From: Brevibacterium iodinum ATCC 49514
GTDB taxonomy: Bacteria; Actinomycetota; Actinomycetes; Actinomycetales; Brevibacteriaceae
Assembly (NCBI RefSeq): GCF_900169265.1
Contig: NZ_FXYX01000013.1
Location: 1-64,000 of the forward strand
Reading direction: 5' to 3'
Length of the DNA: 64,000 nt
Shown here piece after piece: positions 1 to 9,147 of this stretch. The notes beneath the pieces are model-generated. The model had not been told where the DNA came from and ran no database searches. It saw only the letters and a program-made list of their open reading frames with translations. A program made the position numbers and the translations under genes. Every line of letters begins with the position of its first letter. Position 1 is the first letter of the stretch.

Positions 1-66
1 GGTCATTCCATCGTCCAAGAGCTCGAGCGCTGATTGCTTGAACTCATCGGTGTAGATCTTTGGCAT
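1..66 (-). CDS. IS3-family transposase OrfA, N-terminal piece (runs off the left edge)
   Basis: Read on the minus strand, an ATG at 66 opens a frame starting MPKIYTDEFKQSALELLDDG, the typical first helix of IS3-type OrfA helix-turn-helix proteins, which bind the element ends. An AGGAAGG ribosome site lies about 10 nt upstream. Only 22 codons are in the window. The element lies directly downstream of a truncated asparagine-synthase-like gene, so it probably interrupted that gene. The terminal inverted repeat could not be defined. The family call rests on a short stretch. Confidence 0.6.
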   Translation of the reverse strand, partial: MPKIYTDEFKQSALELLDDGMT

Positions 67-87
67 GACTTCTATCCTTCCTGGAAT

Positions 88-954
88 TTATCCAGTCGTG
101 AAGTCAACCAAACCTTCAGCAGTCCCGGGATTTGGAATCAAAGTGTGTGGAACGCCTGCCTGCTTCGCAAGATCAAGGGCGAACGCACGGTCCACCGCAG
201 TATCTCTCTTTGTCCCATAGGTGTATGACTCAAAAGTCACTCCGGCGTGGAGGACCATCGCCAGCAACACACGGGAGTCAAGTCCCGCGGTCAGCGCCAA
301 TCGCAGATTGTGCCCTTGCGCTGCTACTCGGATCGCCCGTGTCACCTGTTCAATCAGCTGTGCAGCGGCGCCCTCGACGTCTACCTCAGGCACTGATCTG
401 AACGGCCAGAATCGGACTACGCAGGATCGCGCGAGGTCCAGATAGGTATTGGGGGTCAATACTTTCGTTCGGGCGAATGGAGTCCGGTTCCCCGGAAAAC
501 CGTGGTGTACTGGGAGCTTCGAGCTTACGATCTGCTCCCCCAGTGACTCTTCGACCAGTAGTGCATGTGAAGCGACAATCCCTTGTTCCGGAGCGTAGAA
601 AACCGATCGCATCGAGGTCGCATCGTTGACAATCTTCAGATGACCGACGCTTCCGAAAATCACAGCATATCTGCCGGCGAAGTCGGACAGAGCGGCGAGG
701 AGCGATTCCTCATTTTGCTGTAATCGCCCAAGTAGATTTTCCGGGGCGCGCTCCACGGGTGACTCAAAAGTCGGGACACAAATACCAATGACAGCCACGA
801 GCAGCGTGCCTTCCTGCGCAATGCCAACTGAGGTCCACGGGTGTATCCAAAAGTTGGGTAGGGCCGGGCCAGGTTCGAAAGAATCCGGTGGTGTCACTGC
901 CGAAGTTGCAAGCAGGAAGCCCCTGGGATAGTCGGGCTCGTCGTCCAACTGCAT
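88..954 (-). pseudogene. Asparagine-synthase-like amidotransferase domain protein, 3' end lost
   Basis: The protein has a degenerate N-terminal region and a PP-loop motif ALTAGLDSR, equivalent to SGGLDS of asparagine synthetase B, where ATP adenylates a carboxylate. Full family members run to about 600 residues. This one stops at about 288, soon after the PP-loop, and an IS3-like transposase start follows within about 25 bp. I therefore call it truncated by insertion. The catalytic N-terminal Cys of glutamine-hydrolysing enzymes is absent. Such genes sit in exopolysaccharide and glycoprotein clusters, which fits the neighbouring glycosyltransferase and wecBC. The start is uncertain: an ATG at 954 is used, and a TTG at 984 is possible. 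Confidence 0.6.
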
Positions 955-984
955 AACAACTATGATAACCAGCTGGCGGCTCAA

Positions 985-1328
985 AGTCCGTGCAACCTAC
1001 AGTCCCAGAACAAACTCCTAGATTCGCTGCAGGAACACAGGTCCAATTATTAGGTAGGGTCCACCGCCTCTCCTCATGCCATAGCAAAAGATAATGGCGG
1101 CAGAAAAACTGATGAGGGGAATCTCGACGATATTCGCTGAAGCAACATTGGGGGCTCGAAGAAGTTTTCACGGATACTTCGGCACTTTCAATCTCCGTAC
1201 GGGCAGCTGGGGGACCCTACCGCTGTATCATAGTTATCGGCCCTTTCAGGGCAGACCAACGCCATCGCAATACTGGCCCGGCGAGCCTTTATCGGGATTC
1301 AGCTGGGGAGGGGACAAGGGATCCGAGT
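985..1328. other. Intergenic region between divergent genes
   Basis: This 344-bp stretch separates the minus-strand asparagine-synthase-like gene from the plus-strand glycosyltransferase and must hold both promoters. No convincing gene is seen. GGTAGGGTCC at 1053-1062 is repeated inverted as GGACCCTACC at 1212-1221, about 150 nt apart. Its meaning is unknown. Confidence 0.4.
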
Positions 1329-3221
1329 TTGACATCTTCGCAACTTCGAACCCTCAGGACCGCAATCTGGCATCTGCGTAATGGCGGCCTTTCGCAAGTC
1401 AATACCTGGTATAAACGCCGTCGTGTCTCACAGAGAGTTGCCGAGGCTCCTACGACGATTTCCACCTCTTCCTTGCAAAGTGTCGACCTCGCAGAGATCT
1501 TCCCACCGCTTCCTGCTGCCGAACGAGACTCAGTCTTTTCCAATCTGAGCGTAGGTGTAATCCTTGATGAATTTTCAATGGAGTGCTTCGGCTATGAATG
1601 GAATCTCATTCCCCTGAGCCGCCGAACATGGCGACAACAGTTGGATGATGTCGACTTCGTTTTTCTAGAGTCAGCTTGGAACGGCAACGCTGGTGAATGG
1701 AAGTATCAGTTGACGGGCGACTCTGGTCCGAAAGATGACACCATCGCTCTTCTTTCAGCCTGCCGAGCTCGCGGTATTCGTGTCGTATTCTGGAATAAGG
1801 AGGATCCACCTCATTTTGACGACTTCCTTCCTTTGGCGAAACTCTGCGATGTCGTATTCACAAGCGATTCCAGGCTTCTAGAGCGGTATCAAACCGAACT
1901 CGGCCATAACAGAGTGGCCGCCTTGCCTTTTGCCGCACAGCCTGCCATTCACTCGCCAGCCCGCCCGGCTCAGAACTTCGCAGTTCGGGACATCGCATTC
2001 GCAGGAATGTACTTCGCACACAAATTTCCCGAACGGCGAGAGCAGATGGATATGCTTCTGGGGGCTGCGGCCGATGCGTCAGGACGGATGGAATACGGTC
2101 TCGAGATCTTCTCGCGTTTCCTCGGCGATGATGACCGATACCAGTTTCCGGGCAAGCTCGCCGAACACGTCATCGGTTCCCTCCCCTACCGCAATCTGCT
2201 CACCGCCTACAAGTACTACAAGGTGTTCCTCAATGTGAATTCTGTCGTCGATTCACCAAGCATGTGCGCGCGCAGAATCTTCGAGATCATTGCAGCCGGA
2301 ACGCCTGTCGTAACTACTCCCAGTGCAGCGACATGTGAATTCTTCCCGCGTGACGAGTTGCCACAGCCCGAGAGCAGACACGATGCTGAGCTCATTCTGC
2401 GCGCATCCGTCCGCAGCCGGGAACTTCGTGAGCGGACTGTGCACAAAGCTCAGCGACGGATTTGGCGCGAACACACCTACAGTCAACGGGCGATGACTGT
2501 CATGGACAGCCTCGACATCACCTACGAAAATCCGTTTCCGCAATCCATTTCCGCCGTGGTTTCGACTAATCGTCCGGACCATCTCGATAGTGTCATCGCA
2601 ACTCATGCCAAACAGCTCCACAACGATCGCCAATTAGTGCTCGTCACTCACGGGTTCGAGGTGCCACCTGACTTCGCCGGCCGCGCGAAGGACGCCGGAA
2701 TCGACAATTTCGTGGTCGTTCACGTCCCTGGAGACCGAACCCTCGGTGAGTGCCTGAACGCCGGCGTCGCTGCAAGCAGCGGAGATGTGATCGCGAAAAT
2801 GGACGATGATGACATCTATGGTGAGCACTACCTCTCCGACCAGTTGGCCGCACTAAGGTACTCGAATGCCGATCTTGTCGGAAAACAAGCCCACTATCTT
2901 CATCTGCGTGGGCGCAATATCGTCATGTGCAGATTCCCAGAACGCGAGCACAGATTCACGGATTTGGTCATGGGACCGACGCTGATCGGCAGCCGCAAGC
3001 TGTTCGAACAGTTCCCATTTGCCCACCGAACACTCGGCGAGGACACTGATCTCCAGCGCCGCCTCGTAGAGGCTGACGCTAGCATTTACTCGGCGGATCG
3101 GTTCAATTTCGTTCAGGTCCGCGGAGATCACGCTCACACGTGGTCAGTTGATGACGATCTACTTCTCGCTAACAGCGACGTCCACTCATACGGGTTCGCG
3201 GCCGAACACTACTGCTTCTGA
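1329..3221 (+). CDS. Two-domain glycosyltransferase (CgeB-like plus GT2-like)
   Basis: The 630-residue protein looks like two transferases in one chain. Residues about 65-395 resemble CgeB/DUF3880-type glycosyltransferases (a segment VVFWNKEDPPHFDDF, then a GT-B-like C-terminal half with FEIIAAGTPVVTT). Residues about 400-630 are a GT2-like GT-A domain that begins ISAVVSTNRPDHL and carries an acidic metal-binding stretch KMDDDDIYG. It probably adds sugars to a cell-surface glycan. The start is a TTG at 1329 behind a purine-rich GGGAGGGG site. It ends in a 13-bp convergent overlap with wecB. Substrate and linkage cannot be read from the sequence. Confidence 0.75.
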   Translation: MTSSQLRTLRTAIWHLRNGGLSQVNTWYKRRRVSQRVAEAPTTISTSSLQSVDLAEIFPPLPAAERDSVFSNLSVGVILDEFSMECFGYEWNLIPLSRRTWRQQLDDVDFVFLESAWNGNAGEWKYQLTGDSGPKDDTIALLSACRARGIRVVFWNKEDPPHFDDFLPLAKLCDVVFTSDSRLLERYQTELGHNRVAALPFAAQPAIHSPARPAQNFAVRDIAFAGMYFAHKFPERREQMDMLLGAAADASGRMEYGLEIFSRFLGDDDRYQFPGKLAEHVIGSLPYRNLLTAYKYYKVFLNVNSVVDSPSMCARRIFEIIAAGTPVVTTPSAATCEFFPRDELPQPESRHDAELILRASVRSRELRERTVHKAQRRIWREHTYSQRAMTVMDSLDITYENPFPQSISAVVSTNRPDHLDSVIATHAKQLHNDRQLVLVTHGFEVPPDFAGRAKDAGIDNFVVVHVPGDRTLGECLNAGVAASSGDVIAKMDDDDIYGEHYLSDQLAALRYSNADLVGKQAHYLHLRGRNIVMCRFPEREHRFTDLVMGPTLIGSRKLFEQFPFAHRTLGEDTDLQRRLVEADASIYSADRFNFVQVRGDHAHTWSVDDDLLLANSDVHSYGFAAEHYCF

Positions 3222-4360
3222 GTAGTCGAAAGCAGCTCGTTCATGATGTCGACGCTTCTCCCAGCGGAGTGCCCATCGCCATAGGGGTTCGCAGCGTTCG
3301 CCATTTCACGGTAGGCCTTTTTGTCGTCAAGCAGCCGAGAAACCTCCGCGATGATCCTCTCCATGTCCGTGCCGATGAGCTTCACAGTGCCAGCGTCGAC
3401 CGCTTCGGGCCGTTCCGTATTCTCTCGCAGGACAAGAACGGGCTTGCCCAGGCTCGGCGCTTCCTCCTGAATACCGCCCGAGTCGGTGAGCACAATATCG
3501 GACTTCGCAATGAGATGTGAGAACTCTCCGTAGTCAACAGGCTCAATGGGCACGACGTTGTCAAGATCTTCGATCTGCGGAGCAATAGATGCCCGAACCT
3601 TCGGGTTCTTATGAGCAGGCCACACGATGAGGAGATCCGGGTATTTAAGTGCCAGGTGACGCATCGCTTTGCCGATGTTGACCATGTTCTCACCGAGGTT
3701 CTCACGGCGGTGGGCCGTGACCAACAAGACTCGGCGTTCGTCCTTCTCGAAATCGGCAAGCCCTGGGATGGAATTCTTTGACGGTCTTTCGACGGCCCAA
3801 TGAAGAGCATCGATGACAGTGTTGCCGATTACGTGGATATTCTCGTCGGGAACGCCGTCAGCCAGTAGATTCGATCGCGAGATCATCGTCGGTGCTAGGT
3901 GGACACGGGCTATCTGAGAGACGATCTTGCGGTTAGCCTCTTCGGGGAACGGAGAATTGATGTCGCCGCTGCGCAGTCCGGCCTCGAGGTGAACGACCGG
4001 GATCTCTCTGTTGAACGCGGCGATCGCAGCGCCCATCACTGTCGTCGTGTCCCCCTGGACGAGAATGGCATCAGGACGGTGCTTTTCGAGGACCATGTCG
4101 ATCTTGGTGATAACGTTGCCGGCGATCGCGTTGAGCGTCTGGCCATGTGCCATGAGGTTGAGGTCGACGTCAGGCGCGATGTCGAAGACTTCGTTCACCT
4201 GATCAAGCATTTCCCGATGTTGTGCGGTGACAACGACGATTGGCCGCAGTTTGGTATCGTTTTCAAGAGCCTTGATCACGGGAGCAACTTTTATAGCTTC
4301 AGGACGCGTGCCGTAGATTACCATCACTGAACGGGCCGACGTCTCACTGGAATTGCTCAA
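3209..4360 (-). CDS. wecB: UDP-N-acetylglucosamine 2-epimerase (non-hydrolysing)
   Basis: The enzyme interconverts UDP-GlcNAc and UDP-ManNAc in the cytoplasm. The 383 residues match the family length. Recognisable blocks are YGTRPEAIK near the N-terminus, VQGDTTTVMG, HLEAGLRSGD, TAHRREN and the C-terminal DSGGIQEEAPSLGKPVLVLR. The start is a TTG at 4360 with TAGGAG about 8 nt upstream. wecC is divergent, so the pair would make UDP-ManNAc and then UDP-ManNAcA for a surface polysaccharide or teichuronic-type polymer. Confidence 0.93.
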   Translation of the reverse strand: MSNSSETSARSVMVIYGTRPEAIKVAPVIKALENDTKLRPIVVVTAQHREMLDQVNEVFDIAPDVDLNLMAHGQTLNAIAGNVITKIDMVLEKHRPDAILVQGDTTTVMGAAIAAFNREIPVVHLEAGLRSGDINSPFPEEANRKIVSQIARVHLAPTMISRSNLLADGVPDENIHVIGNTVIDALHWAVERPSKNSIPGLADFEKDERRVLLVTAHRRENLGENMVNIGKAMRHLALKYPDLLIVWPAHKNPKVRASIAPQIEDLDNVVPIEPVDYGEFSHLIAKSDIVLTDSGGIQEEAPSLGKPVLVLRENTERPEAVDAGTVKLIGTDMERIIAEVSRLLDDKKAYREMANAANPYGDGHSAGRSVDIMNELLSTTQKQ

Positions 4361-4510
4361 AAATGACTCCTACACGCAAGCTAGATGACCAGGCAAATTT
4401 AACACCAGCGAAGCCAAAGTCCGCAGTTTCGCAAGTCAGACACGTTTCCTGAAACCAAAATGACTCACTACTATTTCACTTATAGTCCCTAAGAGTTCGG
4501 AGTTTCGGCA

Positions 4511-5770
4511 ATGCCCCCTAGTCCTACTGGTCAGCGCCCATCTGTAGCGGTAATCGGGCTAGGGTACATAGGCTTACCGACTGCCGCGGTGCTGGCAAGT
4601 TCGGGTGCAAACGTCATCGGTGTCGATATCAATGCCGATGCTGTAGCTACCATCAACGAAGGCAACATCCCCTTCGTCGAGCCGGACATGTCAACTACTG
4701 TGGCTGGCGTCGTCTCTCAGGGCTACCTCAAGGCCACGACTGAGACCCCTCATGCCGACAACTACATTGTCGCCGTACCGACTCCATTTAAGGACGGTCA
4801 TAAGCCGGACCTGTCCTACATCGAGACCGCTGGTAAGCAGATCGCACCGCTCCTCGTAGGGAATGAGCTCGTCATCCTCGAATCGACGGCGCCTCCGGGA
4901 GCGACCAAATTCCTGGCTGAGACGATCCTTTCTCAGCGCCCGGATCTGACTCTCGAAGAAGACACGGCAAAGTCGGTCTACTTCGCTCACTGCCCCGAAC
5001 GTGTTCTGCCCGGCCGAATCATGATCGAGTTGCGCACGAATGACCGGATCGTCGGCACCCTCAACGGCAATGCCGGCGAGCGTGCCCGCGACCTTTACCA
5101 ACTCTTCAGTGAGGGCGAGTTCCTCATGACCGATGCTCGGACGGCAGAGCTATCTAAGCTGACCGAGAACGCCTACCGCGACGTCAACATCGCCTTCGCA
5201 AATGAACTGTCCATGATCGCCGACGGACTCGACATCAATGTCTGGGAACTCATCGAGCTGGCCAATCACCACCCTCGTGTCAACATTCTGCAGCCGGGCC
5301 CCGGCGTCGGCGGTCACTGCATCGCCGTGGACCCGTGGTTCATCGTCGCAACAGCTCCGGAACAGTCGTCGCTCATCAAGACTGCTCGCGAAGTCAACGA
5401 TTCCAAACCCGGGTTCGTTCTCGACAAGCTCATCCCCCAGGCGAAGCGCATCAATGAAGTGAAGATCGCTACTCTCGGACTGGCGTTCAAGCCGAATATC
5501 GATGACCTGCGAGAAAGCCCAGCTCGTCAGATCGTCGGTCGCCTGGCAGAGGAGCTTCCTGCAGCGACGATTCTCGCTGTCGAGCCGAACATCGAGGAGC
5601 TTCCTGCAGAACTCGCGGCGCAGGAAAACGTGACTCTGACCGAGACCGCAGCCGCGATTGAACAGGCTGATATCGTCCTCCTGCTGGTCGATCACAATGA
5701 GTTCATCAATCTGGATGCCTCGCTGCTCGCGCAGAAGATCGTCCACGACACCCGAGGTGTCTGGGGCTGA
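4511..5770 (+). CDS. wecC: UDP-N-acetyl-D-mannosamine dehydrogenase
   Basis: The enzyme oxidises UDP-ManNAc to UDP-ManNAcA with two NAD+. The 419 residues contain an N-terminal Rossmann motif GLGYIG (16-21), the central helix region with KLTENAYRDVNIAFANE, and the catalytic cysteine in GGHCIAVDPW (about C270). The C-terminal UDP-binding domain begins near LGLAFKPNIDDLRESPA. An ATG start follows a CGGAG site. The wecB gene lies divergently 150 bp away, and an intrinsic terminator follows. Confidence 0.93.
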   Translation: MPPSPTGQRPSVAVIGLGYIGLPTAAVLASSGANVIGVDINADAVATINEGNIPFVEPDMSTTVAGVVSQGYLKATTETPHADNYIVAVPTPFKDGHKPDLSYIETAGKQIAPLLVGNELVILESTAPPGATKFLAETILSQRPDLTLEEDTAKSVYFAHCPERVLPGRIMIELRTNDRIVGTLNGNAGERARDLYQLFSEGEFLMTDARTAELSKLTENAYRDVNIAFANELSMIADGLDINVWELIELANHHPRVNILQPGPGVGGHCIAVDPWFIVATAPEQSSLIKTAREVNDSKPGFVLDKLIPQAKRINEVKIATLGLAFKPNIDDLRESPARQIVGRLAEELPAATILAVEPNIEELPAELAAQENVTLTETAAAIEQADIVLLLVDHNEFINLDASLLAQKIVHDTRGVWG

Positions 5771-5791
5771 GCCTGCACTGATCGATATTTC

Positions 5792-5831
5792 GACTGCGCC
5801 GCTGAGGATTCTCAGCGGCGCAGTCGCATTT
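5792..5831 (+). terminator. Intrinsic terminator after wecC
   Basis: A perfect 15-bp stem (5792-5806 and 5811-5825) with a 4-nt GATT loop is followed by GCATTT. It starts 21 bp after the wecC stop. Confidence 0.85.
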
Positions 5832-5964
5832 CGGGCACCAAAGTCGGACGGCACAGGCGGCGGCGTATGGTTGGTTGAGAGTCTCCACTGCGGCATGAGT
5901 TCCCCTCATTCCGCCTGGTGAAGACCTCGCCCGTTGCTGTACACCGCTGTGCTGAGGAGAAGAA

Positions 5965-7953
5965 TTGACTGCTGAACCGATCTGGCTTCCCGACCCTGAA
6001 CAGACCCCACGACCGCAGATCGCCGACTTCATCGACTTCGCGAATCAGCGCACCGGCCAAAGCTTGGCCACCTATGACGATCTGTGGAACTGGTCGGTCA
6101 GCGACCTCGACGGGTTCTGGGGCGCGGTCTGGGACTTCTTCGACGTCATTGCCGACGAGCCCTTTACCGAAGTTCTCGCCGACCGGTCTATGCCCGGTGC
6201 CGATTGGTTCCCCGGCACTCGGGTGAACTACGCCGAACACGCTCTGAGGTTCGGCCTCGACTACAAACTCGCCGACGAACCAGCCATCATCACCATCAAA
6301 GAATCCGGCGAGCACCTTGAGACCACCTGGCGCGAGCTGCGTCGCCAAGTCGGATCCGTCGCCGCCTGGCTGCGTGAGCAAGGAGTCGAACAAGGCGACC
6401 GTGTCGTCGGATACCTGCCGAATACCCACCACACCCTCATCGCGTTCCTCGCGACCGCTTCCGTCGGAGCCATCTGGTCCGCCTGCGCCCAGGACTACGC
6501 GGCCGAAGGTGCCGGGACGAAACTCGGCCAGCTCGAGCCGAAAGTCCTCTTCGCCGCCGACGGATACCTGTGGAACGGGCAGGCTTTCGACCGCCGCGAC
6601 CAGGTCGCGGATCTGGCCAACCGGATGCCGAGCCTGCGGGCCGTGGTCGGGGTGGGCAACCTCGGCGACGAATTCATCGATGAACACGGGCAGATCACGA
6701 ACCTCACTACCTGGGCCGATGTCGCTTCCGGGAATGTCGAACCCGAGTTCGCGCGCGTCGATTTCGATACCCCGCTGTGGGTGCTGTATTCCTCGGGCAC
6801 GACGGGGATTCCCAAGGGGATCGTGCACAGTCACGGAGGGGTCGTCATCGATCACCTGCGCCTGCTGGGTCTCCACCTCGACATCCGGCCGGGTGACCGG
6901 TTCTTCTGGTACACGAACACGAACTGGATGATGTGGAACCTCGTCGCCTCGGGGCTGGTGGGCGGTGCGACCACGGTGTGCTTCGACGGCAGCCCCCTCT
7001 ATCCGGGGCCGGGCCGGCTGTGGGAGATCGCCGCGGACACAAAGGCGAACGTGCTCGGTGTCAGTCCTGGAATCTTCCTGGCCGGGATGAAGGCCGGAAT
7101 TGAACCCGGTAAGGAGTTCGACCTGACCGCGCTGCGGACGATCGGTGCCACCGGTGCCCCGGTGCCTGCCAACTGCTTTCCATGGGTGCGCGATGCTGTC
7201 GGCGAGCGCGTGCAGCTGGCCTCGACGAGCGGCGGCACGGACGTGGTCAGCGGATTCGCCGGGTCCGCGCCGAATTGTCCGATCTGGGCTGGCGAGCTAT
7301 CGCGGCCGGTGCTCGGTGTGGCGTTGGAGTCCTGGGATGACTCGGGGCAGCCTTTGGTTGGCGAGGTCGGGGAGATGGTCATCACCGCCCCGATGCCGTC
7401 GATGCCGGTGAAGTTCTGGAACGATCCCGACGGTGAGCGCTACCGCGACACGTACTTCTCGATGTTCCCCGGAGTTTGGCGCCACGGCGACTGGATCACC
7501 ATCACCGACCACGGCAGCGTTATCATCTCCGGCCGCTCGGACGCCACCCTCAATCGGCAGGGCGTGCGCCTGGGCAGTGCCGACATCTACGACGTCGTCG
7601 ATGGCATCCCCGAGGTGGCCGAGTCCCTGGTCATCGGTGCCGAGCAGCCCGACGGCGGGTACTGGATGCCGTTGTTCGTGGTGTTGGCATCGGGAGTGTC
7701 TCTTGATTCTGCTTTGCGGGACCGGATCGCTGGGGAGCTGCGTTCCAAGGCGTCACCGAGGCATGTGCCCGATGACATCATCGCGGTTCCGGCCATTCCG
7801 CACACGAAGACCGGAAAGAAACTCGAGGTTCCCGTGAAGCGGCTCATTCAAGGGCATGATCTGGATCGTGTGGCGAATCCGGATGCTGTGGATTCGTTCG
7901 AGGCGCTGGAGTACTTTGTGCGGTTCGCGAATGGTGGGGGCACCGGCGACTGA
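5965..7953 (+). CDS. Acetoacetyl-CoA synthetase (acetoacetate--CoA ligase)
   Basis: This ANL-superfamily enzyme activates acetoacetate to acetoacetyl-CoA through an acyl-AMP. The 662-residue length and the N-terminal block DFIDFANQRTGQ fit acetoacetyl-CoA synthetases, as does LSRPVLGVALESWDDSG. The AMP-binding P-loop YSSGTTGIPKG lies near residues 274-284, followed by the adenylation motif HGDWITI and the C-terminal lysine region PHTKTGKKLEVPVK. The start is a TTG at 5965 behind GAGGAGA. It stands alone after the wecC terminator. Its likely role is use of ketone bodies or of acetoacetate from leucine breakdown. Confidence 0.9.
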   Translation: MTAEPIWLPDPEQTPRPQIADFIDFANQRTGQSLATYDDLWNWSVSDLDGFWGAVWDFFDVIADEPFTEVLADRSMPGADWFPGTRVNYAEHALRFGLDYKLADEPAIITIKESGEHLETTWRELRRQVGSVAAWLREQGVEQGDRVVGYLPNTHHTLIAFLATASVGAIWSACAQDYAAEGAGTKLGQLEPKVLFAADGYLWNGQAFDRRDQVADLANRMPSLRAVVGVGNLGDEFIDEHGQITNLTTWADVASGNVEPEFARVDFDTPLWVLYSSGTTGIPKGIVHSHGGVVIDHLRLLGLHLDIRPGDRFFWYTNTNWMMWNLVASGLVGGATTVCFDGSPLYPGPGRLWEIAADTKANVLGVSPGIFLAGMKAGIEPGKEFDLTALRTIGATGAPVPANCFPWVRDAVGERVQLASTSGGTDVVSGFAGSAPNCPIWAGELSRPVLGVALESWDDSGQPLVGEVGEMVITAPMPSMPVKFWNDPDGERYRDTYFSMFPGVWRHGDWITITDHGSVIISGRSDATLNRQGVRLGSADIYDVVDGIPEVAESLVIGAEQPDGGYWMPLFVVLASGVSLDSALRDRIAGELRSKASPRHVPDDIIAVPAIPHTKTGKKLEVPVKRLIQGHDLDRVANPDAVDSFEALEYFVRFANGGGTGD

Positions 7954-8008
7954 GTCCTGGCGCAACCAAGTCGAGGGCAGACCTGGGCTGAGTGCCGGGC
8001 TGGCCGGG

Positions 8009-8031
8009 GAGCTGCCTCGGCGAGGCAGCTC
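8009..8031. repeat. 23-bp palindrome containing the CCTCGGCGAGG core
   Basis: An 11-bp arm GAGCTGCCTCG is mirrored exactly around a single G, so the iterated CCTCGGCGAGG core is extended into a hairpin. It lies between the acetoacetyl-CoA synthetase stop and the next start. There is no U-tract, so it is a weak terminator candidate. Confidence 0.6.
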
Positions 8032-8066
8032 TCTCCGGAACCGGGCATTTCGCGTACGGTGAGGCT

Positions 8067-9023
8067 ATGACTGCTCTCTTCACCCTCCCACCGGCGGATA
8101 TTTTGATCGGAGTGGACGGATCGGACAACAGCCGCCAAGCGTTCACGGCTGCCGTCACCGTCGCACAGGAGCACAACTGTTCGATCCGGGTCGTCGGTGC
8201 CTACAGTGTCCCGGTGATCCCACGCCGGCACGCCCCGACGATCTCCGACGATCACCACCGCAACATCGGGAATTCGACGCAGGAACTGCTCGAAGAATTT
8301 GCCGCGCAGGCACGGAGCGCAGGCGTCGAGGCATCTGCCCAAGCCATCGAGGGGGACGCGGGAGAAGTCCTCGCCGAAGCCAGCCGCTACTCGCGTTTGG
8401 CAGTCGTCGGCAAACGCGGCCGCAACCGGCTGGCGAGCCGACTGCTGGGCACAGTGTCGGGTGCATTCGTTGCGCGTTCGCATTGCCCCGTACTGGTGGT
8501 GCCATTCCAGGACTCAGACCTCGGCGACGATGTGCCAGCACGGGAGAACCTTGGTGGATCCGCATCGGAGGGCCAGCACAATTGGTTGAGTTTCGAAGAC
8601 GAAGTCGTCGCTGGAGTCGACATGGGTTCGTCTGCTCTTCCGGTCGCAGAGGTTGCGGCACGTGCTGCAGAATTGAGCGGCCGTCGGCTCGCTTTCGTAT
8701 CAGCCGTCCCCGCTGATGCGGGAGCCTCGCGTGGGGCTGGTGCCGAGGACTCTGCTCCGACTGATCGTGCATACGCACACCATCTCGAAAAGTTGGTGAG
8801 CGCCGTCAAGGAGCATCACGAAGGACTGGCAGTACGCCTCGAGCTGGCAGAGGGCTCGGCAGCGGCCACACTGATTGAAGCAACACGCACAGCAGCACTC
8901 GTCGTACTGGGCACCCGCGGTCGAGGAGGGGTTGCCAGCCTGCTTCTGGGGTCGGTCAGCCGGAGTGTGCTCAACCAGGCGAAGTCACCCGTGCTGATCG
9001 TCCCGAACGCGACCGCGCAATAA
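8067..9023 (+). CDS. Tandem-domain universal stress protein (copy 1)
   Basis: The 318-residue protein has two UspA folds. Each opens with a strand plus acidic loop (ILIGVDGSD, VVAGVDMGS) and closes with the ATP-binding G-x2-G-x9-G-S/T pattern: GKRGRNRLASRLLGTVSG (about 115) and GTRGRGGVASLLLGSVSR (about 281). ATP-binding Usp proteins are known stress and dormancy factors in actinobacteria. The chosen ATG at 8067 has TACGGT at 8055-8060, exactly 6 nt before it, so the transcript is probably leaderless. Two homologous genes follow. Copy 1 is the most divergent of the three. Confidence 0.9.
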   Translation: MTALFTLPPADILIGVDGSDNSRQAFTAAVTVAQEHNCSIRVVGAYSVPVIPRRHAPTISDDHHRNIGNSTQELLEEFAAQARSAGVEASAQAIEGDAGEVLAEASRYSRLAVVGKRGRNRLASRLLGTVSGAFVARSHCPVLVVPFQDSDLGDDVPARENLGGSASEGQHNWLSFEDEVVAGVDMGSSALPVAEVAARAAELSGRRLAFVSAVPADAGASRGAGAEDSAPTDRAYAHHLEKLVSAVKEHHEGLAVRLELAEGSAAATLIEATRTAALVVLGTRGRGGVASLLLGSVSRSVLNQAKSPVLIVPNATAQ

Positions 9024-9041
9024 GGCGGTCGATGCCGTCTT

Positions 9042-9058
9042 TTCTTCATAATGTAGAA
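9042..9058. promoter_or_regulatory. 17-bp palindromic operator candidate upstream of usp copy 2
   Basis: The site is TTCTTCA-TAA-TGTAGAA, a 7-3-7 palindrome with one mismatch. A perfect version, TTCTACA-CTA-TGTAGAA, occurs at 60154-60170 upstream of a PNPOx-fold gene. A possible -10 box TATGTT lies at 9067-9072, so a bound protein would cover the -35 region. TACA/TGTA half-sites recall BlaI/CopY-type operators. That link is inference. Confidence 0.55.
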
Positions 9059-9147
9059 ATACTTGGTATGTTGGAGCCGGACGACGGTGCTTTCGCTCCG
9101 GGGTTATCGCCGTCGCTCGGGATCTGAGCAACCCCGGCAGGAGGTTC

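Noticed and set aside
5965-7953. Acetyl-CoA or propionyl-CoA synthetase
   Set aside because: It shares the ANL motifs, but the N-terminal DFIDFANQRTGQ and LSRPVLGVALESWDD blocks fit acetoacetyl-CoA synthetase better.
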